A DNA stretch of 64,000 nt. Source: Chryseobacterium polytrichastri. Lineage in GTDB: Bacteria > Bacteroidota > Bacteroidia > Flavobacteriales > Weeksellaceae. The position numbers and the translations under genes are program-made. Position 1 is the stretch's first letter, and each line of letters opens with the position of its first letter. The stretch covers positions 39,409 to 103,408 of the forward strand of contig NZ_FRAV01000018.1 in the NCBI RefSeq assembly GCF_900142445.1. Direction: 5' to 3'. This document shows positions 17,389 to 25,737 of the stretch, one piece after another. The notes beneath the pieces were generated by a model. The model had not been told where the DNA came from and made no database searches. It was given only the letters and a program-made list of their open reading frames with translations.

Positions 17389-17988
17389 ATGAGCTTTTTA
17401 GAAAAAATGAAAACGAGGTATACCGTAAAAAAATACAATCCTCAAGGAACAATTAGTGAAGAACAAGTAACTCAATTGAAAGAAATATTGAACCTAAGCC
17501 CCTCTTCCATTAACAGCCAACCATGGAATTTTGTCTTTGTGAGTAATCCTGAAATCAAAGAAAAATTAGGCGAAGCTTCTTATTTTAATAAAAATAAAAT
17601 TATAGAAAGCAACCAGATAATCGTTTTTCAGGTATTAAAAAATTCGGAAGATTTTGAAAAGCAAATCGAAGCAACCTTGCCGGAAGGTTCTATCAATTAT
17701 TACAATAATTTTGTAAAATCAAAAGGAGAAGCTGCTATCCAATCATGGCTTAGACATCAAGTGTACTTATCCCTTGGAGTTCTCCTTTCCGCTTGTGCCA
17801 ATATGGATATAGACTCTACCCCAATGGAAGGAATTGAGCCAGAAAAATATGATGACATCTTAAAAAATGACAAATATGAAACCTTATTTACTGTGGCGAT
17901 TGGAGAAAGATCTGAAGATGACAGCAATCAACCCAAGGTAACCCCAAAGACAAGATTAAAAGCCGAAAAAGTAATTGTAGAGTTTTAA
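17389..17988 (+). CDS. NAD(P)H-dependent nitroreductase (NfsB-like flavoprotein)
   Basis: 199 residues of the FMN-dependent nitroreductase family. The FMN-binding N-terminus (RYTVKKYNP) and the loop LSPSSINSQPWNFVFVS are typical, as is the C-terminal region with VAIGERSEDD and PKTRLKAEKV. Enzymes of this kind reduce nitro compounds, quinones and related electrophiles. It diverges from the HxlR regulator and its promoter carries the operator, so it is probably derepressed by electrophile or oxidative stress. The fit between a quinone-sensing regulator and a reductase of such compounds is good. Confidence 0.92.
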   Translation: MSFLEKMKTRYTVKKYNPQGTISEEQVTQLKEILNLSPSSINSQPWNFVFVSNPEIKEKLGEASYFNKNKIIESNQIIVFQVLKNSEDFEKQIEATLPEGSINYYNNFVKSKGEAAIQSWLRHQVYLSLGVLLSACANMDIDSTPMEGIEPEKYDDILKNDKYETLFTVAIGERSEDDSNQPKVTPKTRLKAEKVIVEF

Positions 17989-18017
17989 TAAAGAACAACT
18001 TGCCTAAACTTTTTATC

Positions 18018-18212
18018 TTAACCGCAAAAGAAACAAAAGCTATTATTGGATATTAAAAGTTGAGCTATTTTTAAAACAAAAGCTATCAAAAGAAGAATAT
18101 TTCGAATCCGTTCAATACAAGAACATTTAAAAAACTGATGTGTTCTTGTTTGTAGTTTATTGGTAAGCTTAAAAAGTTATATGCTCTTTCTTTTGCTTCT
18201 TTTGTGGTTAAA
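18018..18212. repeat. MITE-like element, copy 2 (about 195 bp)
   Basis: Left end TTAACCGCAAAAG, then AAA, then CAAAAGCT; right end is the near-complement ending CTTTTGTGGTTAA. The interior has GAATATTTCGAATCCGTTCA, similar to copy 1. It lies between the nitroreductase gene and the murI terminator. Confidence 0.7.
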
Positions 18213-18238
18213 TCTTTAATGATTTTAAATAGGCTTAA

Positions 18239-18275
18239 AAACAAAAGCTGTTTCGGTGTGAAGCAGCTTTTGTTT
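18239..18275. terminator. Bidirectional terminator for murI and the facing gene
   Basis: A 12-bp stem (AAACAAAAGCTG arm at 18239-18250, complement at 18264-18275) with T runs on both strands, directly before the murI stop codon. Confidence 0.85.
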
Positions 18276-18277
18276 TT

Positions 18278-19129
18278 TTATAATACTTTCAGTTCAAGAT
18301 CGATTGTTTTGCCGAAGAATTTCTTAGAAATCTTCTCAAAATTCTTAGTGATATCTGAGAGATAAAAATGATAATTCGGTTTTGAATTGCTATCATTTAA
18401 AAGATGATATTTATCTAAAATAATCTTCAAATGGTTGGTAACTATATTAGGAGAATCAATCACACGAACACGATTCCCGTAATATTGCTTGATTTCGTCA
18501 ATCAATAAAGGATAATGCGTACATCCTAAAATCAACGTTTCAATATTCTTTAATTTACTATTGCTTAAATAATTATAGATAATAGCATGCGTGATTGGAT
18601 GATTTTTAAAACCTTCCTCAATGGCAGGAACCAATAAAGGTGTTGCTAGTTCATCAACCTTGATCCATTTATTATGCTTTCTAATACTCTTTTTATATAA
18701 ACCTGAATTCACCGTCGCTTTTGTAGCAATAACTCCAACATTCGTATGAATTTCGTAAGAAACTTTTTCGGCAACAGGATTTATTACATCAATCACGGGA
18801 ACTTTTCCTGCAACAGATGCCATCACTTCATTCAATGCATTCGCCGTCGCCGTATTACAGGCAATTACAATTGCTTTACAGTTTTGTGCCAACAAAAAAT
18901 TAGTGATCTTTGTAGAATATTCAATGATCGCTTCTTTTGATTTCTCACCGTACGGAAGGTGTTTTGTATCTCCAAAGTAAATCAGATCTTCATGAGGAAG
19001 AAGTCTTTTTATTTCTTTAGCTACCGTTAACCCTCCAACTCCACTATCAAAAACTCCGATAGGCTGCTTAGGTGAGAGATGCGAGTAATTTTCTTTTTTA
19101 GTTTTCAAGTGAGCTGAAATTTTATACAA
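18278..19129 (-). CDS. murI: Glutamate racemase
   Basis: 283 residues. It makes D-glutamate for peptidoglycan. The two catalytic cysteines are in ACNTATANA and LGCTHYPLL, and the substrate motif GVFDSGVGGLTV is near residue 26. There are about 20 extra residues before it, so the true start could be a few codons later, but no better ATG is seen. A 12-bp terminator hairpin follows. It acts in the cytoplasm. Confidence 0.96.
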   Translation of the reverse strand: MYKISAHLKTKKENYSHLSPKQPIGVFDSGVGGLTVAKEIKRLLPHEDLIYFGDTKHLPYGEKSKEAIIEYSTKITNFLLAQNCKAIVIACNTATANALNEVMASVAGKVPVIDVINPVAEKVSYEIHTNVGVIATKATVNSGLYKKSIRKHNKWIKVDELATPLLVPAIEEGFKNHPITHAIIYNYLSNSKLKNIETLILGCTHYPLLIDEIKQYYGNRVRVIDSPNIVTNHLKIILDKYHLLNDSNSKPNYHFYLSDITKNFEKISKKFFGKTIDLELKVL

Positions 19130-19172
19130 AAATAAGGAATTTTGTGCGACAATATATCATCTTTGAAAGATG

Positions 19173-19266
19173 ATGCTTCGACTCCGATCAGCATGACATC
19201 GCTACAAATTAACAGCTAAAAAACAGTTAGTATTAGAAGTGTCATACTGAGTCGAAGTCGAAGCAT
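19173..19266. repeat. Short inverted repeat element
   Basis: The left arm ATGCTTCGACTCCGATCAG (then CATGACA) at 19173-19198 and the right arm at 19240-19266 are near-complements around a 41-nt spacer. The same kind of TTCGACTCCGCTCA sequence appears inside the MITE-like copy at 6358. It is a dispersed repeat between murI and hemW with no coding potential. Confidence 0.55.
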
Positions 19267-19284
19267 TTTTATATTTAATTAAAT

Positions 19285-20409
19285 TTAAACAATAAACAAA
19301 TCCGAAGCAATCCCATCTGCCATAAACCAATGTTTTTCAGGAATTTTAAGGTGATTGTTTTCAACGACTAAAATATCATTGGAAACCTTAGATTTAATAT
19401 CATTTTGAAACGTATCTAAAATCTTATCTGAGAATTTATGATTCAAACTTTCAAGATCTACTCCCCAAATTGTTCTCAACCCGATCATGATCATTTCATT
19501 AAACTGATCTTCCAGAGAAAGAATTTCGGTCTCTTTAGCGACAATATTTGAATTTAATTTTTTAATGTATTGTTGATTATTGGCAACATTCCAGCTTCTT
19601 GTGTCATGTCCGTTGTAAGAATGTGCGGATGGACCAATTCCCAAATACTCTTTATACTTCCAATAAGAAGAATTATGCCTTGAATAAAAACCCGGTTTTG
19701 CAAAATTAGAAACCTCATAATGATCAAAACCATGATCTTTTAGGAAGTCTGAGAGATAATAAAACTCTTCATTCTGTTCTTCTTCTTTAGGATTGGCAAC
19801 TTTTCCTTTTGAGATCCAGTTTTCCAATGCTGTTTTTGGCTCAACAGTCAGCGCATAAGAAGAAATATGAGGCACTTCTAAAGCAATGGTTTTCTTTAGG
19901 TTTTGTTTCCAAATCTCAAGATTAGAAGTGGGTGAACCATAAATAAGGTCAATACTTAAGTTCTCAAAGCCAAAATCCTGAGCTCTTTTAATAGAACCTT
20001 CTGCTTCGGAAGCATTATGTGCACGATTCATCAACTTTAAATCTTCCTCGAAGAAACTTTGGGTTCCTATCGACAAACGATTAATATAAGAACTTGACAA
20101 TCCTTTTAAAAAACTTTTATCTAAATCATCAGGATTCGCTTCTAAGGTAATTTCAATGTCTTTATCAAAACTAAAATGCTTTAAAGTCTCATCAATCAAA
20201 GAATTGATCTCATCAACTGAGAGAATAGAAGGCGTACCACCTCCAAAGTAAAGGGACTGTAAATTTTTATTCTGCAGTTCGTCTTTTCGTAAAAAGATCT
20301 CTTTCTTCATTGCAGCAAGCATTTCATCCTTAAAATTTAAAGATGTTGAAAAATGAAAATTACAATAACTGCATTTTTGTTTACAGAACGGAATGTGAAT
20401 ATAAATCAT
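19285..20409 (-). CDS. hemW: Radical SAM heme chaperone HemW
   Basis: 374 residues. The radical SAM cluster is CKQKCSYC (CxxxCxxC) near the N-terminus, after MIYIHIPF, followed by LYFGGGTPS, the usual GGGTP motif, and the SIGTQSF and HxS-type motifs; the C-terminal HemW domain is present. The family delivers heme and was long misnamed coproporphyrinogen oxidase. The start is ATG 20409, where the iron-sulfur motif begins; a longer frame would run into the upstream terminator. Its own promoter TAAATTTG (20437-20444) overlaps the terminator region of the upstream gene. Confidence 0.94.
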   Translation of the reverse strand: MIYIHIPFCKQKCSYCNFHFSTSLNFKDEMLAAMKKEIFLRKDELQNKNLQSLYFGGGTPSILSVDEINSLIDETLKHFSFDKDIEITLEANPDDLDKSFLKGLSSSYINRLSIGTQSFFEEDLKLMNRAHNASEAEGSIKRAQDFGFENLSIDLIYGSPTSNLEIWKQNLKKTIALEVPHISSYALTVEPKTALENWISKGKVANPKEEEQNEEFYYLSDFLKDHGFDHYEVSNFAKPGFYSRHNSSYWKYKEYLGIGPSAHSYNGHDTRSWNVANNQQYIKKLNSNIVAKETEILSLEDQFNEMIMIGLRTIWGVDLESLNHKFSDKILDTFQNDIKSKVSNDILVVENNHLKIPEKHWFMADGIASDLFIV

Positions 20410-20415
20410 AAAAAA

Positions 20416-20436
20416 AGCTCTGAAAAAATCAGAGCT
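20416..20436 (-). terminator. Terminator of the PorP/SprF gene, abutting hemW
   Basis: An 8-bp stem (AGCTCTGA arm, loop AAAAA) whose T run on the minus strand ends right before the hemW ATG. It lies inside the expected hemW leader. Confidence 0.7.
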
Positions 20437-20444
20437 CAAATTTA
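20437..20444 (-). promoter_or_regulatory. hemW promoter element (TAAATTTG)
   Basis: Exact TAnnTTTG on the minus strand immediately upstream of the hairpin at 20416-20436, so the hemW mRNA should begin with that hairpin. Confidence 0.5.
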
Positions 20445-20459
20445 TTTAAATTAAATTGA

Positions 20460-21410
20460 TTAATATCTATAACCTCTATGATTAATGAAGTTATCAAAGT
20501 TATAACCTAGACCAATCATGAAGCTATTCCCTCCATACGTCTGAATATCAGACAATCCAAGGTTATAAGTAGCACCCACCATAAATTTGTTAAATCTTAC
20601 TTTAACAACTGGAGAGATACTTAATTGCTGACTGTCGAATCTATTCTGAACAGATCTATAGTTTACTCCGAAAGAGAACGCATTGATATCATTAAAGAAT
20701 GTTGCCATTAAGTTATAATCAATAGTTCTTGTAGAGTTGGTATTCAAGTTGATTAATGCAGAAGGCGTTACATACATATTATCTGCAAAATGCCAGTCAT
20801 ATCCTAAGTTTAAGAAGAATTTGATTGGAGAAGGCTCACGACCGTTAACGATAGACTCATCATTCGTTAAAGCAATGTCATTTACAGAAACACCCGCAAA
20901 GATGTTGTGATAAGTAGCTGCTACCCCAAAGTTAGCATAAGCCATAAAGATGTTGCTTTCGCTACCTTGTAATAAAGGATCAGAAGCATCTTCAGTATTA
21001 ATTTTTGAATAATCAAAATTCATATTATACAAGCTTACACTTGTACCGAAAGAGAATTGATCTTTTCTGTCTCCTTCACTGCTAAGAGGAATGAAATATG
21101 AAGCACCAGCTGTAATACCCCCAGCCGAAATAGGTCCATTACTATCTCTAAAAACAGAAATACCAGCACCTACTCTATCAAAGATATTCGCGTTAATCCC
21201 CACAGATTGTACATTTGGAGATTCGCTAAACTTTGAAAATTGTTGTTGGTAGTTAAGATTAAGCTGAACATAGTCCGTTTTACCGTATTGTGCAGGGTTG
21301 AACAGGAACTCACCATCCAAAAGATATTGTTGATAGTATGGTAATGTTTCTTGTGCTTTATATGCATTTGACAAAAGAGCCAAACACACCATAGCATATA
21401 GTTTTCTCAT
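20460..21410 (-). CDS. PorP/SprF-family type IX secretion membrane protein
   Basis: 316 residues. The signal peptide ends at NAYKA, and the mature start QETLPYYQQYLLDGEFLFNPAQYG is the hallmark of PorP/SprF, an outer-membrane beta-barrel that helps the type IX secretion system present surface proteins. The rest is a series of alternating strands (VQLNLNYQQQF, AGISVFRDS and so on) ending in an aromatic terminal strand. I start at ATG 21410 because the promoter at 21434-21441 puts transcription start near 21428. SprF is often next to a large adhesin gene; none is here, so its client protein is unknown. Confidence 0.9.
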   Translation of the reverse strand: MRKLYAMVCLALLSNAYKAQETLPYYQQYLLDGEFLFNPAQYGKTDYVQLNLNYQQQFSKFSESPNVQSVGINANIFDRVGAGISVFRDSNGPISAGGITAGASYFIPLSSEGDRKDQFSFGTSVSLYNMNFDYSKINTEDASDPLLQGSESNIFMAYANFGVAATYHNIFAGVSVNDIALTNDESIVNGREPSPIKFFLNLGYDWHFADNMYVTPSALINLNTNSTRTIDYNLMATFFNDINAFSFGVNYRSVQNRFDSQQLSISPVVKVRFNKFMVGATYNLGLSDIQTYGGNSFMIGLGYNFDNFINHRGYRY

Positions 21411-21433
21411 AACAAATCTTGATTTCAATTCAA

Positions 21434-21441
21434 CAAATATA
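21434..21441 (-). promoter_or_regulatory. Promoter element (TATATTTG) for the PorP/SprF gene
   Basis: Exact TAnnTTTG on the minus strand, 23 bp before ATG 21410. Confidence 0.6.
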
Positions 21442-21461
21442 AAAAAATTCTCAATATATTT

Positions 21462-22526
21462 TTAGTTTTCTAAATAATTTCTCCATTTTTTTACGGCATC
21501 CGTCATATCTTGGGGCATTGGGCTCTCAAAATACAATTCCTTTTTTGTCGTTGGATGTATAAATCCTAAAGTATGGGCATGAAGAGCATGTCTAGGTAAA
21601 ATTTCGAATACGTTTTTTATAAATTGCTTATACTTAGGTAAGTTAACTCCTCTTAATGGTGTATGACCTTCATATCTCTCGTCATTAAACAGCGTATGGC
21701 CAATATGTTTGAAGTGCGCTCTTATCTGATGGGTTCTTCCTGTCTCTAATTTGCATTCCACCCAAGTCATATACTTAAATCTTTCAAGGACTTTATAATG
21801 GGTTACTGCATGCTTGCCGTGGCTTCCGTCTACATAGGTATGCATTTGCATTCTATTTTTAGGATGCCTACCGATGTGTCCGGTTATTGTTCCTTCATCA
21901 TCCTTCACATTCCCCCACACAAAAGCCCAATATAATCTTTTGGTTTTCCTTTCAAAAAACTGTTTTGCAAGGAAGCTTAAGGCATATTCATTTTTAGCAA
22001 TAACCAATAAGCCTGATGTATCTTTATCAATTCTATGTACGAGTCCTACTCTATCTAAATCGGACTTTTCATTATTTTGTTCAAAATGATACGCAAGTGC
22101 ATTCACTAAAGTTTTGTCCCAGTTTCCAAATCCAGGATGAACTACCATTCCAGGATCTTTGTCTACCACCACCAAATCATCATCCTCATAAACAATATTA
22201 ATAGGAATATTTTGTGGAACAATAACATTTAACCTCGGAGGATGTGCCAGCAACACAGAAACATGATCGCCCGGCTTTACCCGATAGTTTTGTTTTACCG
22301 GTAATCCGTTTACCACAACATTTCCGGCTCTGCACGTTTGCGATATTTTGTTTCTTGAAGAATTCTGACGGTATATTAATAGAAATTTATCTATTCTTAA
22401 AGGTTCTTGTTTTTTATCAACAGTGATATTAAGATGCTCATACAATCCGCTATTCTCCTCTTCAATATCAATATTGTTGGGATCTAACAATTCTTCATCT
22501 AAAAAATCTTCGTTATCTTCTGACAT
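21462..22526 (-). CDS. RluA/RluD-family 23S rRNA pseudouridine synthase
   Basis: 354 residues. An acidic N-terminal extension (about 1-30) precedes an S4 RNA-binding domain (KIDKFLL-like RIDKFLLIYRQNSSRNKISQ, then GNVVVNG) and the RluA catalytic domain with GLVHRIDKDTSGLLVIAK; the aspartate after HRI is catalytic. The C-terminal part has GRTHQIRAHF and HALHAHTLGF. It converts uridines of rRNA to pseudouridine in the cytoplasm. It is immediately downstream of the PASTA gene on the same strand. Confidence 0.94.
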   Translation of the reverse strand: MSEDNEDFLDEELLDPNNIDIEEENSGLYEHLNITVDKKQEPLRIDKFLLIYRQNSSRNKISQTCRAGNVVVNGLPVKQNYRVKPGDHVSVLLAHPPRLNVIVPQNIPINIVYEDDDLVVVDKDPGMVVHPGFGNWDKTLVNALAYHFEQNNEKSDLDRVGLVHRIDKDTSGLLVIAKNEYALSFLAKQFFERKTKRLYWAFVWGNVKDDEGTITGHIGRHPKNRMQMHTYVDGSHGKHAVTHYKVLERFKYMTWVECKLETGRTHQIRAHFKHIGHTLFNDERYEGHTPLRGVNLPKYKQFIKNVFEILPRHALHAHTLGFIHPTTKKELYFESPMPQDMTDAVKKWRNYLEN

Positions 22527-22547
22527 TCTTTTTTATTTTTTACACAA

Positions 22548-22578
22548 AAGGCCTCAACATTATGAAAGTTGAAGCCTT
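22548..22578 (-). terminator. Terminator after the PASTA-domain gene
   Basis: An 11-bp stem (AAGGCCTCAAC arm at 22548-22558, near-complement at 22568-22578) on the minus strand between the PASTA gene and the RluA gene. The T run is short, so some readthrough is possible. Confidence 0.6.
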
Positions 22579-22599
22579 AATTTTTATGATAAATATTTA

Positions 22600-23682
22600 T
22601 TATTCTACGACTACTTTTTTAGCTTTCGGCTTTTGAGCGGGTTGCTGTGGTGTATTTGTAGTTGCTGATTTATTATTACTTCCTGTATTGGCATTACCTG
22701 TACTACTTGTAGAAGGTTTTGGTTTCTCTACCGTAGAAGCTGCAGGTTTCGTTGCCGCAGGCTTAGGCTCTGTCTTCACAGGTTCTGTTTTATGAACCGG
22801 AACAGGAACAACCGGAGCCACTTCTTGAGGAGCAGGATAGTTATGAACCTCTTCGTAACGTACCGGAGGTAGTGAAGTATCCACTTTCATTCTGTATATA
22901 GAGTTTAACTGTTCTATTTTCGCATTCAATTCAGCCGGTGTTTTCTTACTTGCCCAAAGATCCATCTGCATTCCCTGGTCCCTGACATCTCCCGAAGCAG
23001 GATCCTGATAATAAATAATATCAGACTCATCTTTACTTCCGTCTTCATGTTCTACAAGACCCACTTCAAACATACTTCTTGCAATAACTCCTCGTGCTTC
23101 TTTCACTGTTAATCCCACAACATTTGGGATTGAAATATTTCTCATTGGCCCTGAACCAACAACAACATCAATGGTTGAGAATCTAGGAATCAATGTTCCT
23201 GGCTTCACTGCATTTCCTTTGAATAATACTCTAAGAATAGCATCTTTCTGAATACTTGGTTCAAAAATAGTATCCCCAATCTTCAATCCTACCTGATTTA
23301 TTCTCTGGAAAGCCAAACCTGAATATTTATTAATAACATCCGGAATGGCTACAGGAGCCCAAGTTCTCGGGTTAACTCTTAACTGAATAGCTCTACCATC
23401 TTTCACACGGGAACCCGCAGACGGAGACATTTTAAGAACCTGAAAAGGTCTGTATTTTGGATCATAAGTAGCACTATCTACTTCATAATCTAGTCCTGTG
23501 TCTTCCAATATCTTGACAGCATCATAGACCGATTTATTTACTACATTTGGAACTGGCGTTTCCTGACCATGTTTTGTATGGTATTCTAACCAACGAAATG
23601 TAAGCCATACAAGGCCTACAAAGACCACGATAGCTAACAATATGTTCAGTAAAACTCTCCAATTGAAAAGTGATTTAAGCAT
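22600..23682 (-). CDS. Membrane-anchored PASTA-domain protein
   Basis: 360 residues. One membrane segment lies at about 8-31, then three PASTA repeats in the periplasm (about 41-110, 112-180 and 185-255), with openings such as VPNVVNKSVYDAVKIL, IPDVINKYSGLAFQRI and IPNVVGLTVKEARGVI. The last 100 residues are a Lys/Pro/Thr-rich low-complexity tail. PASTA domains bind peptidoglycan fragments or beta-lactam-like ligands; this protein has no kinase or penicillin-binding domain. It diverges from ddl, so it may belong to the cell-wall programme. ATG 23682 is favoured because it begins the membrane segment. Confidence 0.9.
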   Translation of the reverse strand: MLKSLFNWRVLLNILLAIVVFVGLVWLTFRWLEYHTKHGQETPVPNVVNKSVYDAVKILEDTGLDYEVDSATYDPKYRPFQVLKMSPSAGSRVKDGRAIQLRVNPRTWAPVAIPDVINKYSGLAFQRINQVGLKIGDTIFEPSIQKDAILRVLFKGNAVKPGTLIPRFSTIDVVVGSGPMRNISIPNVVGLTVKEARGVIARSMFEVGLVEHEDGSKDESDIIYYQDPASGDVRDQGMQMDLWASKKTPAELNAKIEQLNSIYRMKVDTSLPPVRYEEVHNYPAPQEVAPVVPVPVHKTEPVKTEPKPAATKPAASTVEKPKPSTSSTGNANTGSNNKSATTNTPQQPAQKPKAKKVVVE

Positions 23683-23808
23683 ACTTAAAAATACTTTAAT
23701 TATAACCGCAAATATAATTAATAATTTTAGAATGTCCTTTTTATTTAACACAATTCATTTTTGGATTCAAATTTTCGGATTTTCACTTATTGCATTACAT
23801 AAAATCAT

Positions 23809-23816
23809 TAAATTTG
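23809..23816 (+). promoter_or_regulatory. ddl promoter (TAAATTTG with TTG at 23790)
   Basis: Exact TAnnTTTG with a TTG 16 bp upstream (23790-23792), and 22 bp before ATG 23839. One of the few elements here with a plausible -33 match. Confidence 0.65.
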
Positions 23817-23838
23817 CCCTAATTGATACTATATGGTT

Positions 23839-24831
23839 ATGAGCAAAAAAACTGTTGCCGTAGTTATGGGAGGCTATTCCGACGAATATGTTGTTTCCCT
23901 AAAAAGCGGTCAATTAATTTATGATTCTTTAGACAGAGACCTATATAATGTATATAAGGTAGTTATCCTTAAAGATGAGTGGTATTTCCTAGGTGAAAAT
24001 GATAAGAAATATGCCATTAACAAAGGTGACTTCTCCGTAACATTAGATAATAATGAGCAGCTAACATTTGATGTTTGTTTTAATATTATCCATGGAACTC
24101 CGGGCGAAAACGGAATTTTACAAGCGTATTGGGATGCCATCGGACAAACCTATACAGGATGTGATTTTTATCAAAGCGCTTTAACATTTAATAAAAAAGA
24201 TACATTAGCGGTATTGTCAAAATACGGAATTCCTTCAGCAAAGAGTGTTTATTTAAGAAAAGGAGAAGATATTAATGTAGATGAGATCATCGAAAATCTA
24301 GGACTTCCTGTTTTTGTTAAGCCTAATCAGTCTGGTTCTTCTCTGGGAATTTCTAAAGTAAAAGAAAAGTCTGAATTAATTGCTGCCACAGAAATTGCCT
24401 TTAAAGAAGATGATGAGATTTTAATTGAAAGCTTCTTAGACGGAATGGAGGTTTCTGTAGGTGTTATAGATTTTAAAGGAGAAACCATTGTGTTAGGAAT
24501 TACAGAAATTGTTCCTCAAAATGAGTTCTTTGATTATGAAGCTAAATACGAAGGTGCTTCCGAAGAAATTACCCCTGCAAGAATTGATGCCGAAACAACA
24601 AAAAGAGTAGAAGAAATTTCAAAAAGAGCCTATGATTCTCTAGGAATGAGTGGCTTTTCACGCAGTGAATTTATTTTGATGGATGGCATTCCTTATATGT
24701 TGGAAATGAACACAAACCCTGGATTTTCTCCAGCAAGTATTCTTCCTCAACAGGCAAAAATCTATGGAATTTCTATTACGTATCTTTGCGGAAATGAAGT
24801 TGAAAAAGCTTTAGCTAAAAAATTAAAGTAA
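23839..24831 (+). CDS. ddl: D-alanine--D-alanine ligase
   Basis: 330 residues of the ATP-grasp superfamily. It joins two D-alanines for the peptidoglycan pentapeptide. Features are the VAVVMGGYSDEYVVSLKSG N-terminus, the NIIHGTPGENG loop, VKPNQSGSSLGISKV in the ATP-grasp core, and EMNTNPGF with the metal-binding residues near the C-terminus. I take ATG 23839 rather than 23833, since the family starts at MSKKTVAV. The gene coaD follows 2 bp after its stop. Confidence 0.96.
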   Translation: MSKKTVAVVMGGYSDEYVVSLKSGQLIYDSLDRDLYNVYKVVILKDEWYFLGENDKKYAINKGDFSVTLDNNEQLTFDVCFNIIHGTPGENGILQAYWDAIGQTYTGCDFYQSALTFNKKDTLAVLSKYGIPSAKSVYLRKGEDINVDEIIENLGLPVFVKPNQSGSSLGISKVKEKSELIAATEIAFKEDDEILIESFLDGMEVSVGVIDFKGETIVLGITEIVPQNEFFDYEAKYEGASEEITPARIDAETTKRVEEISKRAYDSLGMSGFSRSEFILMDGIPYMLEMNTNPGFSPASILPQQAKIYGISITYLCGNEVEKALAKKLK

Positions 24832-24833
24832 GT

Positions 24834-25298
24834 ATGAAAATTGCTGTTTTCCCTGGATCATTTGATCCTATCACTTTAGGACATTACGACATTATAGAAA
24901 GAGCGGCTCCGCTTTTTGATAAATTAATTATTGCTATTGGGCAGAACTCTCAAAAAAAATATATGTTTCCGTTGGAAAAAAGGATGGAGTTTATTCAAAA
25001 TTCTGTTGCCGAATTTCCCAACGTTGAAGTAGATTATTTTGAAGGCTTAACGGTTGACTTTTGCTTTGAAAAAAATGCACAGTACATTCTTCGAGGATTA
25101 AGAAATCCTGCAGATTTTGAATTCGAAAAAGCAATTGCTCACACCAACAGAACTTTAGCCCATAAAAAATTAGAAACCATTTTCTTATTAACCTCATCAG
25201 GAAAATCTTTCATCAGTAGCAGCATCGTAAGAGAAATTATCAACCACGGCGGCGAGTATGAATTATTGGTTCCTGAAGCAGTAAGAGTAAAATTATAA
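24834..25298 (+). CDS. coaD: Phosphopantetheine adenylyltransferase
   Basis: 154 residues. It makes dephospho-CoA from phosphopantetheine and ATP, a late step of CoA synthesis. The nucleotidyltransferase motifs are FPGSFDPITLGHYDII (the HxGH equivalent is T-L-G-H) and ISSSIVREI near the C-terminus. It begins 2 bp after the ddl stop, so the genes form an operon. Its stop abuts the left end repeat of the four-helix-bundle cassette. Confidence 0.96.
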   Translation: MKIAVFPGSFDPITLGHYDIIERAAPLFDKLIIAIGQNSQKKYMFPLEKRMEFIQNSVAEFPNVEVDYFEGLTVDFCFEKNAQYILRGLRNPADFEFEKAIAHTNRTLAHKKLETIFLLTSSGKSFISSSIVREIINHGGEYELLVPEAVRVKL

Positions 25299-25737
25299 AT
25301 AATAAGTAATTGGTAATAAGTAATATTTAATACGATGGATTTTAATCAATTATTTAGAGACAGAACTAAAAACTTCTCTATTTCCATTATTAAATCATTA
25401 TCATCATTACCTTATTCTGATGCCCTTTCAATTATTAGAAAACAAATCATAAGGTCTGCTACTTCTGTAGCTGCAAATTACAGAGCAGTTGCAAGAGCCA
25501 GATCTGAAAAAGAAAGATTTGCTAAAATATGTATTGTTGTTGAGGAAATTGATGAAACTCAACTTTGGTTGGAAATAATTGAAGAACTTGAATATCTAAG
25601 TCCTGAAAATATTTTAAATTTAAAATCAGAATGTGAAGAACTCGTAAAAGTAATGACAACCTATAAATTTAAATTGTCACAAAATAAAACGGAATAATTT
25701 ATATCACTCATTACCAATTACTCATTACTCATATTAT
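25299..25737. mobile_element. Four-helix-bundle cassette bounded by 25-nt inverted repeats
   Basis: A unit of about 440 bp made of one gene and its flanks. The left repeat (25301-25325, AGTAATTGGTAAT core) and the right repeat (25702-25736) are inverted, with 22 of 25 bases matching. The unit fits exactly between the coaD stop and the next ATG at 25738. A solitary copy of the same repeat is at 43528-43552. This resembles the intervening-sequence-type elements of Bacteroidota; mobility itself is not shown. Confidence 0.6.
25335..25697 (+). CDS. Four-helix-bundle protein (TIGR02436 / S23 family)
   Basis: 120 residues, all helical: FRDRTKNFSISIIKSL, then ALSIIRKQIIRSATSVAANYRAV, then RFAKICIVVEEIDETQLWLEIIEEL and LNLKSECEELVKVMTTYKFK. 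The family was first seen in 23S rRNA intervening sequences and occurs as scattered copies in Bacteroidota; the related Avd proteins act with diversity-generating retroelements. No reverse transcriptase is present here. It lies inside the inverted-repeat cassette. Its role is unknown. Confidence 0.92.
   Translation: MDFNQLFRDRTKNFSISIIKSLSSLPYSDALSIIRKQIIRSATSVAANYRAVARARSEKERFAKICIVVEEIDETQLWLEIIEELEYLSPENILNLKSECEELVKVMTTYKFKLSQNKTE

Noticed and set aside
25335..25697. Possible part of a diversity-generating retroelement
   Set aside because: The protein is related to Avd, but no reverse transcriptase or template/variable repeat pair is nearby.
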